Shown in pieces: positions 27,431 to 38,460 of a DNA stretch of 64,000 bases; the first letter of the stretch is position 1; each line of letters starts with the position of its first letter. This DNA comes from Heterodera schachtii. Its lineage: Eukaryota; Nematoda; Chromadorea; Rhabditida; Heteroderidae. The notes under the pieces were generated by a model. The model was not told where the DNA came from. It saw only the letters and a program-made list of their open reading frames with translations, and made no database searches. Location: positions 179,941 to 243,940 of the forward strand of contig SIJG01000080.1 of the NCBI GenBank assembly GCA_023374025.1, written 5' to 3'. A program made the position numbers and the translations under genes.

Positions 27431-28738
27431 CCTGACTACAAAACACATACCCATAATACATATTATTTGCACATACACCTGCAAACAAACGCACTTACAC
27501 CTGCATCTGCACTCTGCCCTGCACCCAGAACGCACAGCCTTTGCCTTTACACATTACCTGTATCTGCACATACACCTGCAAACAAACACACTTACACCTG
27601 TATCTGCACTCTGCCCTGCACCAAAAACACACCGTCCATGCCTCATACATTTGCATCGAACCTGTATCTGCACTCTGCCCTGCACCCAAAACACATCGTC
27701 TACGCCTCATGCATTTGCATCTAACCTGTATCTGCACTCTGCCCTGCACCAAAACACACCGTCCACGCCTCATACATTTGCATCTAACCTGTATCTGTAC
27801 TCTGCCCTGCACCCAAAACACACCGTCCACGCCTCATGCATTTGAATCTAACCTGTATCTGCACTCTGCCCTGCACCCAAAACACACCGTCCACGCCTCA
27901 TGCATTTGCATCTAACCTGTATCTGCACACTGCCCTACACCCAAAACACACACGCCTCATGCATTTGCATCTAACCTGCCTGCACCCAAAACACACCGTC
28001 CACGCCTCATGCATTTGCATCTAACCTGTATCTGCACTCTGCCCTGCACCCAAAACACATCGTCTACGCCTCATGCATTTGCATCTAACCTGTATCTGCA
28101 CTCTGCCCTGCACCAAAACACACCGTCCACGCCTCATACATTTGCATCTAACCTGTATCTGCACACTGCCCTACACCCAAAACACACCGTCCACGCCTCA
28201 TGCATTTGAATCTAACCTGTATCTGCACACTGCCCTACACCCAAAACACACACGCCTCATGCATTTGCATCTAACCTGTATCTGCACTCTGCCCTGCACC
28301 CAAAACACACCGTCCACGCCTCATGCATTTGCATCTAACCTGTATCTGCACTCTGCCCTGCACCCACACACACCTACCTGCGCCCAAAGCAAACACGCAA
28401 CCACATCATTTGCATCTAACCTGTATTTACACCTGCACTTGCAAACAAACACAATGCACATGCATATGACCACACACACCTGCCTACACCAAAAACACGC
28501 ACACATAACACGTATTTTCACCTTACCTGCATCGGCCGTGCACCTGCAAACAAACACAATTGCACCTGCATACGACCACACAACCTACCTGCGCTCAAAG
28601 CGCGCACTCAAACCACTTGCATTTTCACCGTATCTGTATCTGCACCTGCACCTGATACACCCACACACACATGCCCAGACCAAAATGCGTGCACATAACA
28701 AGCATTTTCACCTAATCTTGCTGCTCTGCACCCAAAAC
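27431..28738. repeat. 64-bp satellite array
   Basis: Tandem array of a 63-64 bp unit running CTGTATCTGCACTCTGCCC, then TGCACCCAAAACACACCG, then CCACGCCTCATGCATTTGCA, then TCTAAC. About twelve well-matched units lie between 27,650 and 28,390, with decayed or shortened units on both sides. Most units keep the octamer ATTTGCAT. All long open frames here, including one of 228 codons, come from the repeat: the unit is not a multiple of three, so the frame rotates from unit to unit. Confidence 0.9.
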
Positions 28739-28760
28739 GGTTTAATTACCCAAGTTTGAG
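28739..28760 (+). other. SL1 spliced-leader sequence embedded in genomic DNA
   Basis: All 22 bases match the canonical nematode SL1: it begins GGTTTAATTACC, ends CAAGTTTGAG, and nothing is missing. No GT donor or SL-RNA stem-loop follows, so this is not an SL RNA gene but a leader carried at the 5' end of an integrated cDNA. Confidence 0.9.
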
Positions 28761-28797
28761 ATCGCAAAAAACAAATTTTCTTTCCTAATTAATCGAC

Positions 28798-29490
28798 ATG
28801 AAGCGAACCAACGCATCAAACATCACTCCACCTCGCGCCAAACGTGCAATGCCACCTGCACTGGACCTGGACCAAAACACTGCCACACTCGAAGAGCAAG
28901 AACGCCAACGCACCCTGGTCTTCATTGGCCTCCCGGAAAGCAATGCCATCCGCCCATCGGAGCGTGTTCAGGAAGACAGGGAAGCCATCACAAAAATCCT
29001 GGACCATCTTGAAGTTGAGGCCCAACCAACGGCCGTCTTTCGACTCGGACGATACGACCCGCAGCGAACAACACCACGCCCGCTCAAGGTGGTCATGCCA
29101 ACGCCCACACACCAACATGTGGCACTCGGAGGATGGAAGCGCGAGCGTGCTCGGCTCCGTTCCCAACAGAACCTGACCCGTCTGTTTATCCGTCCGGCGC
29201 TGTCCAAAGAACAACTCAAAGAGGAATACGAAGCGCGTCTCCAAAAACGTCAACAAAACCCAGCTCCACCGGCACCTCCAACCCAGCTCCCAAAAACGAC
29301 GAATGACCAGACTCCCGTTGTTGCACCAAACCAGAAGGAGGCCAGCGAAGACATGTCCAAACCGCCGGAAGTTTTTGACCGTACAATCATCGTTTGTTAT
29401 GAAGCATTAAAATCATTGCCACCAACCGACAAAATTTCTCACCAAATTCAATCACTCAAAGAACAATACCCTCATCTTTTCAATAAATAG
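28798..29490 (+). CDS. LINE ORF1-type nucleic-acid-binding protein
   Basis: A 230-residue intact frame starting 37 nt after the SL1. It has the pattern of ORF1 proteins of nematode non-LTR retrotransposons: RTLVFIGLPES near residue 38, an RLGR segment near residue 82, PLKVVMPT, and RLFIRPALSKEQLKEEYEAR near residues 128-147. This is an RRM-like fold that binds the element's RNA in related LINEs. The C-terminal third is Pro/Gln-rich linker followed by a short helical tail ending HLFNK. Codon use is GC-rich, unlike the AT-rich Polinton genes on either side, which fits a recent arrival. No reverse transcriptase follows. Confidence 0.7.
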   Translation: MKRTNASNITPPRAKRAMPPALDLDQNTATLEEQERQRTLVFIGLPESNAIRPSERVQEDREAITKILDHLEVEAQPTAVFRLGRYDPQRTTPRPLKVVMPTPTHQHVALGGWKRERARLRSQQNLTRLFIRPALSKEQLKEEYEARLQKRQQNPAPPAPPTQLPKTTNDQTPVVAPNQKEASEDMSKPPEVFDRTIIVCYEALKSLPPTDKISHQIQSLKEQYPHLFNK

Positions 29491-29494
29491 TTCT

Positions 29495-29652
29495 GTCAGA
29501 CCTCCAAACATTTCCTCAAATTAAAAAAAAACAATACATTTATTCCAGTACTTCTAATTTATCTCAAAATTTTTCCTCAAAAAAAAAAAAAATTTTTTTT
29601 TTTCTCTCTTTTTTTAAACTCTTAAAACAAATTTCTTTGTTGGAGGTCTGAC
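29495..29652. repeat. inverted repeat in the 3' region of the LINE copy
   Basis: GTCAGACCTCCAA at 29,495-29,507 is the reverse complement of TTGGAGGTCTGAC at 29,640-29,652. Between them an A run is followed directly by a T run (about 29,580-29,602), so the segment could fold into a long hairpin. It may mark a rearrangement where ORF2 was lost. Confidence 0.6.
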
Positions 29653-29851
29653 TATGTTTTTCTCCAAATTCAATTGTCTTATTTCACTGCTATCTGACTT
29701 TATTTTTCCAATCAAATTTCAGTATGTTTTCTTCAGTTTGTTTTCTTTTATCACTACTTCACATTTGACCTCATTTCCACCAAAAGTGTAAGTGGCAAAT
29801 GCCCTTCTTTTGGTATTTTTATTTTTGAATAAATAAATAAATAAATAAAAA

Positions 29852-31440
29852 CACACACACGAACTCATATTTGCACCTGACATGCACCTAACCTACACTT
29901 CCAGACACACACATCGCACTGGCACTTAAATCAACTTTGCACACCACCACATGAGCACGCTCGCACGCACGCACACACATACATTCATGCACACGAACAT
30001 TTCCTATCTAATCAAACACTCTCACTGATCACTCGATCCCACTTCGATCACTCTCTCTCACTCTCCATGATCACTCACATCAGGCATGTACTCTCTGTTC
30101 ACCTTCTGATCACTCACGCTCACTCTGGCATATCTTATCACTCGGTTTCTCTATGATCATATTTATTCATTCTGATCGCGCCCTGGCAATACATACATTC
30201 AATACATTCTTACGCTGCTCGTTGTGATAATTTATTCTCATTCTGATCACCTTATGATCACTCATTTCTCTATGATCACTCGCTCACGCATTGATCACCC
30301 AAATATTCTGATCACGTCTACTCTGGTCACTCTCTCTGATCACTTCCCCCACATCCCTAGTCACTTTCTGATTTTTTTCTGATCACTCTATCTCTCTCTC
30401 TCTCTGATCACGCTCTCTTGTTCACACATGTTCTCGCTCTTATCTCTTTCTAATCAGTCATTCTCTCTCTCTTTGACCACTCACTCGTTCTTAATCACTT
30501 TCTTTGATCGTTCATTCATTCACTCTCTGATTACTCAATCGCACTGATCCTCATTAAATCGCTGATCACTCATTATTTTCTCAATTATCATTCCTCACTC
30601 ACGTACTCTGGTCATTTTCTGATCACTCATTCTCTCCTTCCGATCATTCTGCATCTTTTCACAAACTGATCACTCACTCACTCAGTCTGATCATCCTTAT
30701 AATTAGCTCCCATTTTACTGTGATCATCCTGCATTCTCATTTTGATCAATTTTGCTCTCTCACTCTCACTCTGTCTTATGATCACTCTCTCATTGATAAC
30801 AACACAACTGTATGTTCACACCCTCACTCTGATCTCTATCTCTCTCTGTGACTAGTTACTCCGATCACTCTCTCTCTCTCTATGATTAATCTCTCACTAT
30901 CACTCTGATCACCTTCTGATCACTCACGCTCACTCGCAACACCTTCTGAGCACTCACTGTCTCTGTGATACCATGCTCATCCCTATAGTTTTCTATACTT
31001 CTTAATCCGATCACTTTCTCTTACACTCTACGATCACTTACTTGCACATCAATCATGTACTCTCTGATCAATTCTGAACACATACTTACTCATTCACTCA
31101 CGTACTCGGATCACGTTCTGATCAAGCAATAATTCCGACTTCTCGCACTCTTTCTCTATGACCACCCACACATTGATCATTTTCTGATCGCGAACTCTCA
31201 CTCTTTCTTAATCATTAATTCTCTGAACACTCACTCGTTCTTATTCTGATCATTTTTGTTCACTCACTCTCTCTACCATCACACACTCAGTCCGACCTCA
31301 CTATCTCTTTCTCTCTCATTGTTCAAACACTCATTCTAATCACTCATCGTCCCTAGTCACTCGACCGCGTACTCATTTGATCATTTCATAACCGCACTCC
31401 CATGCACGCAGAGGTACCTAGCACTCTGATCATTGATTTT
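29852..31440. repeat. CA-rich tail of the satellite followed by a degenerate GATCACTC array
   Basis: The first 150 bp are CA-rich and resemble the upstream satellite (TTTGCACCTGACATGCACCT). From about 30,005 to 31,430 the sequence is a loose tandem array built from TGATCACTC and CTCTCTCT, with TGATCA recurring dozens of times. No coding frame or RNA gene is visible. Confidence 0.85.
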
Positions 31441-31586
31441 TCACATAACCTTTTACTGATTGAGCATTTATTTTTTAATCTTCAATTTTCGTCTCCTCCT
31501 ATTACAAAAGCAATTGATAATTTTATTATTAGATATTTTCCATTTTTATAACTTTCCTTGTCAGAATATTTATCATCATTTGAAAT

Positions 31587-31808
31587 TTATAGTCTTACAT
31601 AAATTGGAGGAAGTTTTATTTTAGTTGGAACGGAATTGGTACCGTTTTCAATGTCCAATTCTATTTTTCTTCCTTTAAGCTTTATCTTGGGCCTTAGAAT
31701 TTTAATTTTTTCTTTTTGAGGAATTTCTTTTTTATCAAGATTTTGAGGAGTTTCTTTTTTCTCTATGATTTTAGGAGGCCTTCCTCTTGGCTTCTTTTGT
31801 TTATCCAT
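31587..31808 (-). CDS. small AT-hook protein
   Basis: A 73-residue frame starting MDKQKKPRGRPPKIIEKKE. KPRGRPPK is a textbook AT-hook (core RGRP), which binds the minor groove of AT-rich DNA. The rest is Lys/Glu/Ile-rich, with a second basic run KIKLKGRK. It lies about 200 bp downstream of the polymerase stop on the same strand and shares its AT-rich codon use, so it is probably a gene of element A. It could equally be the remnant of a larger protein. Confidence 0.5.
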   Translation of the reverse strand: MDKQKKPRGRPPKIIEKKETPQNLDKKEIPQKEKIKILRPKIKLKGRKIELDIENGTNSVPTKIKLPPIYVRL

Positions 31809-32006
31809 TTTTATTTTATTTTTGTTATTTTATTTCTTTTATACATTTAAAAAATATTAGGGCAAAAACTCAAAATAAATAAAAAAAGAGACAACATTTA
31901 AAATATTTATTCAAAAAAATCACCAAGAACCAAAAGGCAAAACAGTTAAATTTTCGTCATCCAAAATAATCCTAAATTTAAATAATTATTTCGATAATGA
32001 AGACAG

Positions 32007-35000
32007 TCAAACTAACCCCTTCTTTTGAATCGGCCTATAATCCTTAATAATAGTACGGCTAATTTTACGTAACTTTCCCTCGTCGGTCTAAATAAATTAT
32101 TATTTTTGAAAAAAAATTATAGTAAAATACCCGAATTTATTTGGGTGGGTAAACCGTATTTTCTTTTCTTCCTCATAATTTATAACCATGTCCTTAAACT
32201 TTTCGTAATCAATTTTGTTATTCTTGTTTTGCGTCATCCCTCTAATTTTTGTTTTGTAGCAAATTTCACCATTTTCATTTTGTAATTTTAAAGCATATTG
32301 TTTAGGTCCTAAAATTCCAATTATTTTTTATTTGGTTTTTATTTCTTACCAGCACAAACTATTTCTAATATTTTTGAATCACTATATTCTTTAGACATTT
32401 CACTAAAATTGGAAATTAAAAGGATTTTTTGCTCTTTCATACCCTAAAAAGCTCCCTTCCTTAATTGGAGATGTTCCCTTTGGATGCATAAAAAACACAC
32501 TATCTAAAAATAGAAATAAAAAAAAATATGTAATTTTGGTCCACCTGTGTCTGTATAAATTAATTTACAATGTTCTGAATCATTCATTTTTTCCATATAA
32601 GAGTAAAGCTTAAGCCTCGCTTGGGCGGTTGTCCTAAATAATTGTTTATTTACCGAAAAATTTCGTTTTTTACCATATCGAAATCATGACATTTGAGCAT
32701 TTATGCTCCTTAATGTATTCATCTTTTTTACAGTAAATGAATTTAATGCTAATTTGGCAATATGTCGTAGCCCAGGATTAAAATTCATATTGTTTGGATC
32801 CAACTCAATTTCGTATGTTTCTTTATATTTTTTCACAAAATCCATTTTATCTTCTTCATTTTTTACATCATGAGGCCACCCGGAAGCCTCAACCTTCAAT
32901 TTCAAAAATTTTCTTACATAATTCTTAAATAAATACCCATCAAAATTTTCGTAATGATAACCACGATAAAATTGATCAATTATTGCACCTAATTCCAAAG
33001 CTAAAAAACAAAAATTTACCTAAATTAAATTAATTTCTTTCACCTTTTTTTAATTCCAAACTACAAAATTCCCCGGTTAATGCCCGCTGTTCGGCATTGT
33101 GTCGACATTTTCTCGTATTTTTAGCATAAACAAAATCAGATTTGGCCCTCTTGGCGCATGATGCGCAATTTGTGAACAGTAATAAATCGTCCTAAATTAT
33201 TTATAAATTTTTAAAACGATTATTAGCCTACTGTATGAAACGGTAAAACAGGCAACAACTGGTTTTTTGGAGGAATTACTCGTACTTTTAAAAGTCCATC
33301 ATAAGGAATGTCATCAGGGGTTGTCCTAAAAAACACTTAATTCTGTATTTTTACCGACAAACTACCATTTTACTATATATTGTTTTTTAATGACTAATTT
33401 GGGTATGCCAATGGGATAGGGGGTGTAATAATTCACCCAAGGGTAAAGACTAACTATATCATAAATCGAAATTTCCATATTTTCAGAGGCCTCGGCAAAA
33501 AGGCATAATGGGCCTAAAAAATTAATTTTTCATAAAAAATCAGTTTAACCTACCAGTACGGCCACCCGCAAAACCTTTCCTCGGGTTAATTGGTCCAATT
33601 TCCGGTAAATTATTAAAATATTTTGCCATTTCCGCATCATAAAATTCACTTTTTTATTTAACATTTTCCTTACATCGCACTCCTAAAAATTTGGATTTTT
33701 TATTTGCTAATTTGATAATGCCTACCCAAACTTCCTCTACAGTATATCCCATCCTTTTGCCCGCAATCCTTAATCTCTCCATTTTTTGTTGAGTTCTATC
33801 ATAATTTTGTTCCGCTGTTAATCCATTCGCTTGAATCATAAAACCCTTATAACATTTTTTACATCCATGAAAAGCGCATCCCTAAAAAATTCTAAATGTT
33901 TTTAATTTTTTTTTCTTTCCCACCTGAAATTCAATGATTCTTTTTTGGGCCCCAATTATACAATCGATTTTTAATTTTTTGTCGCCAAAAAGCGTAATTT
34001 CACCGCCATTTCCGGCATGTCTTGCTTTCACTCCGTCCCTATGCATAATCCATTCAAAATACTTAATCGCAATGTTACTCTGACTATCTTTTGGCTCAAA
34101 ACCACTCTCGGGAATAATCGGGATTGTTTCACTATTTTTTAAAAATTTTGCTCGAAAAATACTAAAAACTATTGTTTATTTATGTCTTATTTTGGTTCCT
34201 ACTTCATACAAGAAGACGCAATTGTAGTCGATAATCTTAAAATATCGATCCCATTCGGTGTTTCCTTATCTATTGTAATCTCAATAAAAATCTTTTTCAA
34301 TTTTAAAAGCGCTTTCATTAAAATGTCGGTGTCATTTGAACAATATTCTTCAAGTTTTTCTTCTAAAATTTGTTTTAAACCCGATTAAAATATTTCTCTT
34401 ACCTAAAATAAATCCGTTATTATAATTCGCATAATACCATTTTTTGAATTTTTCATATTCTTCTTCACTTAATTCGTCGGGGAAATAATCCTCAAAGGGC
34501 GGGAGAGTACTCAATATTTTGCCTAAATGTTTGGGTTTGATTTTTCAGTATAAATTGTTTACCGTAATTTTCCTCTTTGTTAAATTGGTGGGGAAAATAT
34601 AATTTAGAATCACAATCCAAACCAAAAGTTTTTGGTAAATGAGCTAATTTATTTTGCATAGTAAGCCAGCTGTCCCGAAAATGAATTTTCGGGAATTTTT
34701 CACCTTTTCTAAATTTTAATTCATAAATTTTTAAATCCGCGATTGTTAATTCAGGCTGCTTATATCCCAAATTTGCAAGTTCCCTCAAAACAAAGTGCGA
34801 GTCGTACCGCCCTAAAAATTTTTTAGATTTTCATTGTTTTTTTCAAATTTGCTTACCGCTAAAGTGTGCATATGCATACGTGTCATATTTTTCAAAATTA
34901 ATAATCCATTTAACGAAACAATTTAACTGGATCAACTCCGTCCTTGCTGCACCATTTTAAATGACGTTGTCCCATCCCACAAATTTCACAATCCTTTATT

Positions 35001-36264
35001 TCTCCCAAACATAATGAACAAGTAAAACGGGCACTAATAAAATTCGGCTTATGAATCGTTTCTTTTCTCAACAAATTTTCATCAAAAATTGTATTAGTCT
35101 AAATTTACATATTATTTTTGCATTAAAAAAACTAAATTACCGTGCATTCCAAGTCATATGCGACAATTCTATATGGAGCCATTTTTTTGATTTTCAATTT
35201 TTGCATAAAACACAGTTTTTTCGGGTCATGAATTAAGTGGCATTTTTTACAATGTTTTTGGTCTAAAATATTCTAAATAAATTTTAATCATTTTGAATAA
35301 AAAGTACCGCAGCTATGTTCTGTATCTGTTCTGAATTCCCCTAGACATTTTGAAAAATTGATTAAAACTGACCATCCCAATGGTCTTTTTCATGAAAAAT
35401 GCACACATTATATTTTCGGGGGCCATTCCCCTTAAAAATCGGACGCAATCCGACGTCTCGTGAAAAGGCAACAATTCGAAATTTACCAGGAAATTTCGAG
35501 TCCTAAAATTTTATATTTAAAAAAAAAAAATTATCACCCATTAAAAAAAATTGTTTAAGGTTTATCCTACACCTTTACTTTGACATACCCAAAAATCCTG
35601 TACAATTTGTAGATGTTCTAATCCGTATGTTTTTTCATCTATAGAAATTTTTGCATCCATAATTAATTTTCTCACGGCATCATATTGTCTTTGCTCATTC
35701 TTGTAAATTCGAAAAAATTGATCCTTTGAAATTCTATCTGTTTCTTCCCTATTGATTAATTGATAAAATCGACTTAAAACCAATGCATAAAATAAACCTA
35801 AAAATATGATGAAATTTATTTATTATTTTTTTTTAACTTACAAAAACTGTTCGAATTTTTAACTTTAATTCTCCCTAATTCTTTAATTTCACAAAAATCC
35901 ATTTGATTAAATCCTTAAAATATCATTATTTCCTTATTTATTTGTTTTTTACCTGTTCCCGCCGGTGTACTGTACGTCGTTATTATGCACGAGATCGGCT
36001 CATGCATAAGGTCGAATTCGCTATAAGATTGATTTATCCTGAAAATTTCGTGCAAAACGGTGTCCGCCGTATTCATCTTCGGGTCCCGGGCCGGCAAAAT
36101 AATTGGGTCATTAAGAAATCGGGTACACTTTTTTCGGTGGATGAAATTTCAATATAATTATTTTCATTTAAATTTATTTCATTAATATTTTTTTTGAAAT
36201 AGTTTTTTATATTTCTTTCTTTTCTTTTTTCAGCGGGAACATTAAGGAATTTTTTCTGAGACAT
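32007..36264 (-). pseudogene. polB: Polinton-type protein-primed DNA polymerase B, element A, decayed
   Basis: About 18 exons separated by 40-55 nt introns can be read from MSQKKFLN (36,264) to the stop at 32,007. In order: a cysteine-centred block NSNSFCLFYALVLSRF; KFPGKFRIVAF and a histidine in HEKDHWDG; paired cysteines; exonuclease motif I in AYDLECT; motif II in GRYDSHFVLREL; motif III in EEYCSNDTD; palm motif A in YDIVSLYPW; motif B beginning LALNSF; motif C in LIYTDTDS; a KTKIRGM lysine motif; and a C-terminal YRPIQKKG. Exon boundaries match those of polymerase B at 58-63.5 kb. Damage: motif B is interrupted by about 57 nt with a stop (about 32,690-32,750), roughly 60 residues between motifs B and C are missing, and frame breaks lie near 34,915, 36,090 and probably 33,230. 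It replicated the element by protein-primed synthesis; this copy is inactive. Confidence 0.85.
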
Positions 36265-36413
36265 TTAAGATTTTTTATTTGTCAATTTTTCTTTATTTAT
36301 TTATATTTTTTTATTGCTCAGTCTTTCTTTAAAAATAATTATTCTTTGATTTGCTACAAATTTGAACGCAAATTTATTTTTCTCTGCGAAAGTGAAAAAT
36401 TTTGGCAATAGCG

Positions 36414-36422
36414 CCTTTTATA
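36414..36422 (-). promoter_or_regulatory. TATA box upstream of polymerase A
   Basis: On the minus strand this reads TATAAAAGG inside GCTATAAAAGGCGC, about 150 nt upstream of the polymerase ATG. It is GC-flanked in an AT-rich genome, which makes a chance match less likely. Predicted start of transcription would be near 36,385. Confidence 0.5.
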
Positions 36423-36441
36423 GCGACCCCGGGAGGCCCAT

Positions 36442-36464
36442 GTGCCAGGCGGACCGCCTGGCAC
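36442..36464. promoter_or_regulatory. near-perfect GC-rich palindrome upstream of the TATA box
   Basis: GTGCCAGGCGG, one base, then CCGCCTGGCAC: an 11-bp perfect inverted repeat with a single-base centre, 20 bp beyond the TATA box. It overlaps a CACGTG E-box at 36,463. It could bind a dimeric factor or be part of an element end. Confidence 0.6.
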
Positions 36465-36528
36465 GTGATTGCCGGTTTGGCTTCTTTTCACGCCTCAATT
36501 AGGCAAAAGTAAATATTGATCGGTCTTT

Positions 36529-36569
36529 TCCGCGCAGAGCCTCGCGCGGAGTGCCCGCTGAGTCACGTG
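36529..36569. promoter_or_regulatory. inverted repeat plus TGAGTCA and CACGTG sites
   Basis: TCCGCGC (36,529-36,535) and GCGCGGA (36,544-36,550) form a 7-bp inverted repeat. They are followed by TGAGTCA (36,559, AP-1-type) overlapping a second CACGTG (36,564). With the neighbouring palindrome and TATA box this makes a compact promoter-like block. Confidence 0.45.
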
Positions 36570-36620
36570 CTTCTTGCGAAATAAGGTCCCGGACCCAATT
36601 TGAATGCACACTTTGAGCAA

Positions 36621-36734
36621 TCAATCACTTAAGTTGACAGTTTTGCCAGCACCGGCTGGATTTTCCAAAATAATTAGGTCAAAAGAGGCGCCAAATTTGT
36701 ATTTGAATGAAACGAAAGTTTTTTCTCTGTGAAC
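36621..36734 (-). pseudogene. fragment with a Walker-A-like motif, possibly from a packaging ATPase
   Basis: A short minus-strand frame reads FGASFDLIILENPAGAGKTV and stops 18 nt after the GKT. A hydrophobic strand followed by PAGAGKT is the form of a P-loop, although the residue that should be Gly or Ala at the loop start is Asn. Polintons carry an FtsK/HerA-type packaging ATPase, so a truncated copy next to the polymerase would fit. The frame is only about 37 residues, so chance is not excluded. Confidence 0.35.
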
Positions 36735-38229
36735 TCAAACCGCTAAAAATTCCTATTTTTCCGTTATTTTTCATTTTTCGTTTTCATTACCGCAAAACAA
36801 TTTTTCCTTAGCCAGATTTAATCGGAGATAACAACTTACGACTTCCGTTTGGTTTCAATTTTCTTTTGACAAATATCTCTTTAATCATTTTGTATTTTTC
36901 GAAAGTGGCAAATACCGAATACCTATTAATTTGGAATATTTGACAAAATTGAGCTGCATGCCATATTTTCCTTTCTATAACTATTTCTAGTCTTATTTTT
37001 ACTTTTATGTTCCATATATTCTTTTCCTTCTTTGTAAATTTATTTAACAAATGACAAAAAAAAGAATCGAAATTTAACAAAATAAAATCGATATTTTTCA
37101 TAATTTATTTTTCTTCTGTTTTCTAAAATTGTTTTAGAGTTTAAACTCTTTACCTTTTTCTTTTTTCATTTACCTTCCCAAAATGCATTTATTTTCAATT
37201 TGTTTATTTATTCCCTTTTCGCGCACTTTTTTTCTTTTTATTGGCTTTTTCTTTTTCACTAATGCACGTGGTAATTTGCAACTCATTCTCACTCCCGCGA
37301 CCCACGTGCGCCCTCTTATTCCTTTGAGAGGGGTCAATATTTTATGGATGTAATTCTTTTTCATGAAATTTTTCGTTCCATTTGGGCGGGGGGGGGGCTC
37401 GAAAAGTAGACAAGAATAAATTAAAATGGAGACATATTTCTGTTGTTCAAAAAAATCAATTTATTGCTTTCCAAAACAGAAAAAAATTTCAAATATTCAT
37501 TAAAACTATTTAAATAATTATTTTAAATTATTGCTATTTTCTTTTTCCTTCAAAAATTATTTTACATTAATTTTCGCGATTTTGGTTTTGTCCTTAAATT
37601 TAGTTTTGTCATTTAATTTCTCATCTTTTAATTTTCCAATCAATTTCCTTTGCCATCGATTAAAGGGACCATCTCCGAAAAGAGAATGTCAGCGCGCGCC
37701 CACAAATCAGAGCGGGTTTTTATTTAAAAATAATTTCCATTTTAAGTATATTCATTTGAATTTGCAAATAATAAAATTTGGTATTTAACTTAATAAAAAT
37801 GAGAGATTTTATTATTTTTATTGCAAAAGAAAGACAATAATTATGTTTCTCTAGTACAATATGTCATATTTTTCACACACTTTCATTATATCTATAAAAC
37901 ACTAAAACATTACCATATAACAAAAGAGAACAGAGAGTTTTTATTCTCCAACATTAAAAGTCGACTAATTTGTTTTATTCCATCCCAACCTTTGAAACAA
38001 GTGTTTTATTCTAAAAACAAATATTTTTCTTAACGTGCAAAATAAACATTAATAAAAATTTTCGCATTATTGTTTTATTTCCCGTACTAAAAATGACGTA
38101 GGTCCAAAGGAACAGAAGAGGAGGGGGAATTTTAAAAAATAAATTTCCCTAAAAAATGAGAATTTTCTCTAATTCCATAATTTCTATGCTCAGTAAAAAT
38201 TTTTGCATTCGCTAAATCAATTTCCTTAG
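36735..38229. other. AT-rich sequence, no recognised gene
   Basis: Two minus-strand frames (36,808-37,101 and 37,170-37,364) are basic and lysine-rich without a motif. They may be eroded element A genes. Two further CACGTG sites lie near 37,264 and 37,311, and a run of G follows near 37,388. Confidence 0.4.
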
Positions 38230-38460
38230 GATCAATATTTTGGCATCCGCAAAAAAAAAGAAGCGACGCGCGCATCGGTGAGGAGCACCCGCAATACCAT
38301 ATAGGATGGGTTTTTACAAAAAAATTAGTGCCGGGGGGTCTCTTAACAATTTAATCGCTTTTCCTTGTTTTCCCGAGCATATTTTTTTACTCTTTTTCTC
38401 TGTTTCTCTCTTCTCCTATGGTGAATGCGCCTCTCTCTGCCAGCGTACCCGCGCGGATTT
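38230..38460 (+). repeat. dispersed repeat family, plus-strand copy 1
   Basis: Shares GCACCCGCAATACCATATAG, GGGGGTCTCTTA, TCCTATGGTGAATGCG and CCAGCGTACCCGCGCGGATT with the copies at 38,745-38,965 and (inverted) 24,075-24,310. Confidence 0.7.

Larger units (their letters stand above)
28739..29851 (+). mobile_element. SL1-capped LINE ORF1 retrocopy
   Basis: A 1.1-kb insertion with a full nematode SL1 at its exact 5' end, one intact ORF1, a 3' region ending in TTTTGAATAAATAAATAAA, and (CA)-rich satellite of similar character on both sides. An SL at the 5' boundary and an A-rich tail are what reverse transcription of a trans-spliced mRNA would leave. No ORF2 (endonuclease/reverse transcriptase) is present, so it would depend on another element. 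A short ambiguous AAAAC repeat at both junctions may be a target-site duplication. Confidence 0.7.

Noticed and set aside
27650..28390. CRISPR-like regular repeats
   Set aside because: Units abut with no unique spacers, no cas genes are present, and the host is a nematode.
28073..28759. 228-codon open frame across the satellite
   Set aside because: It is a translation of the 64-bp tandem repeat; all frames show the same cycling His/Pro/Cys/Leu pattern and the frame rotates between units.
35945..35975. Walker-A-like STPAGTGKK in the polymerase A N-terminal exon
   Set aside because: The apparent GKK arises by reading through a GT splice donor; the intron removes it.
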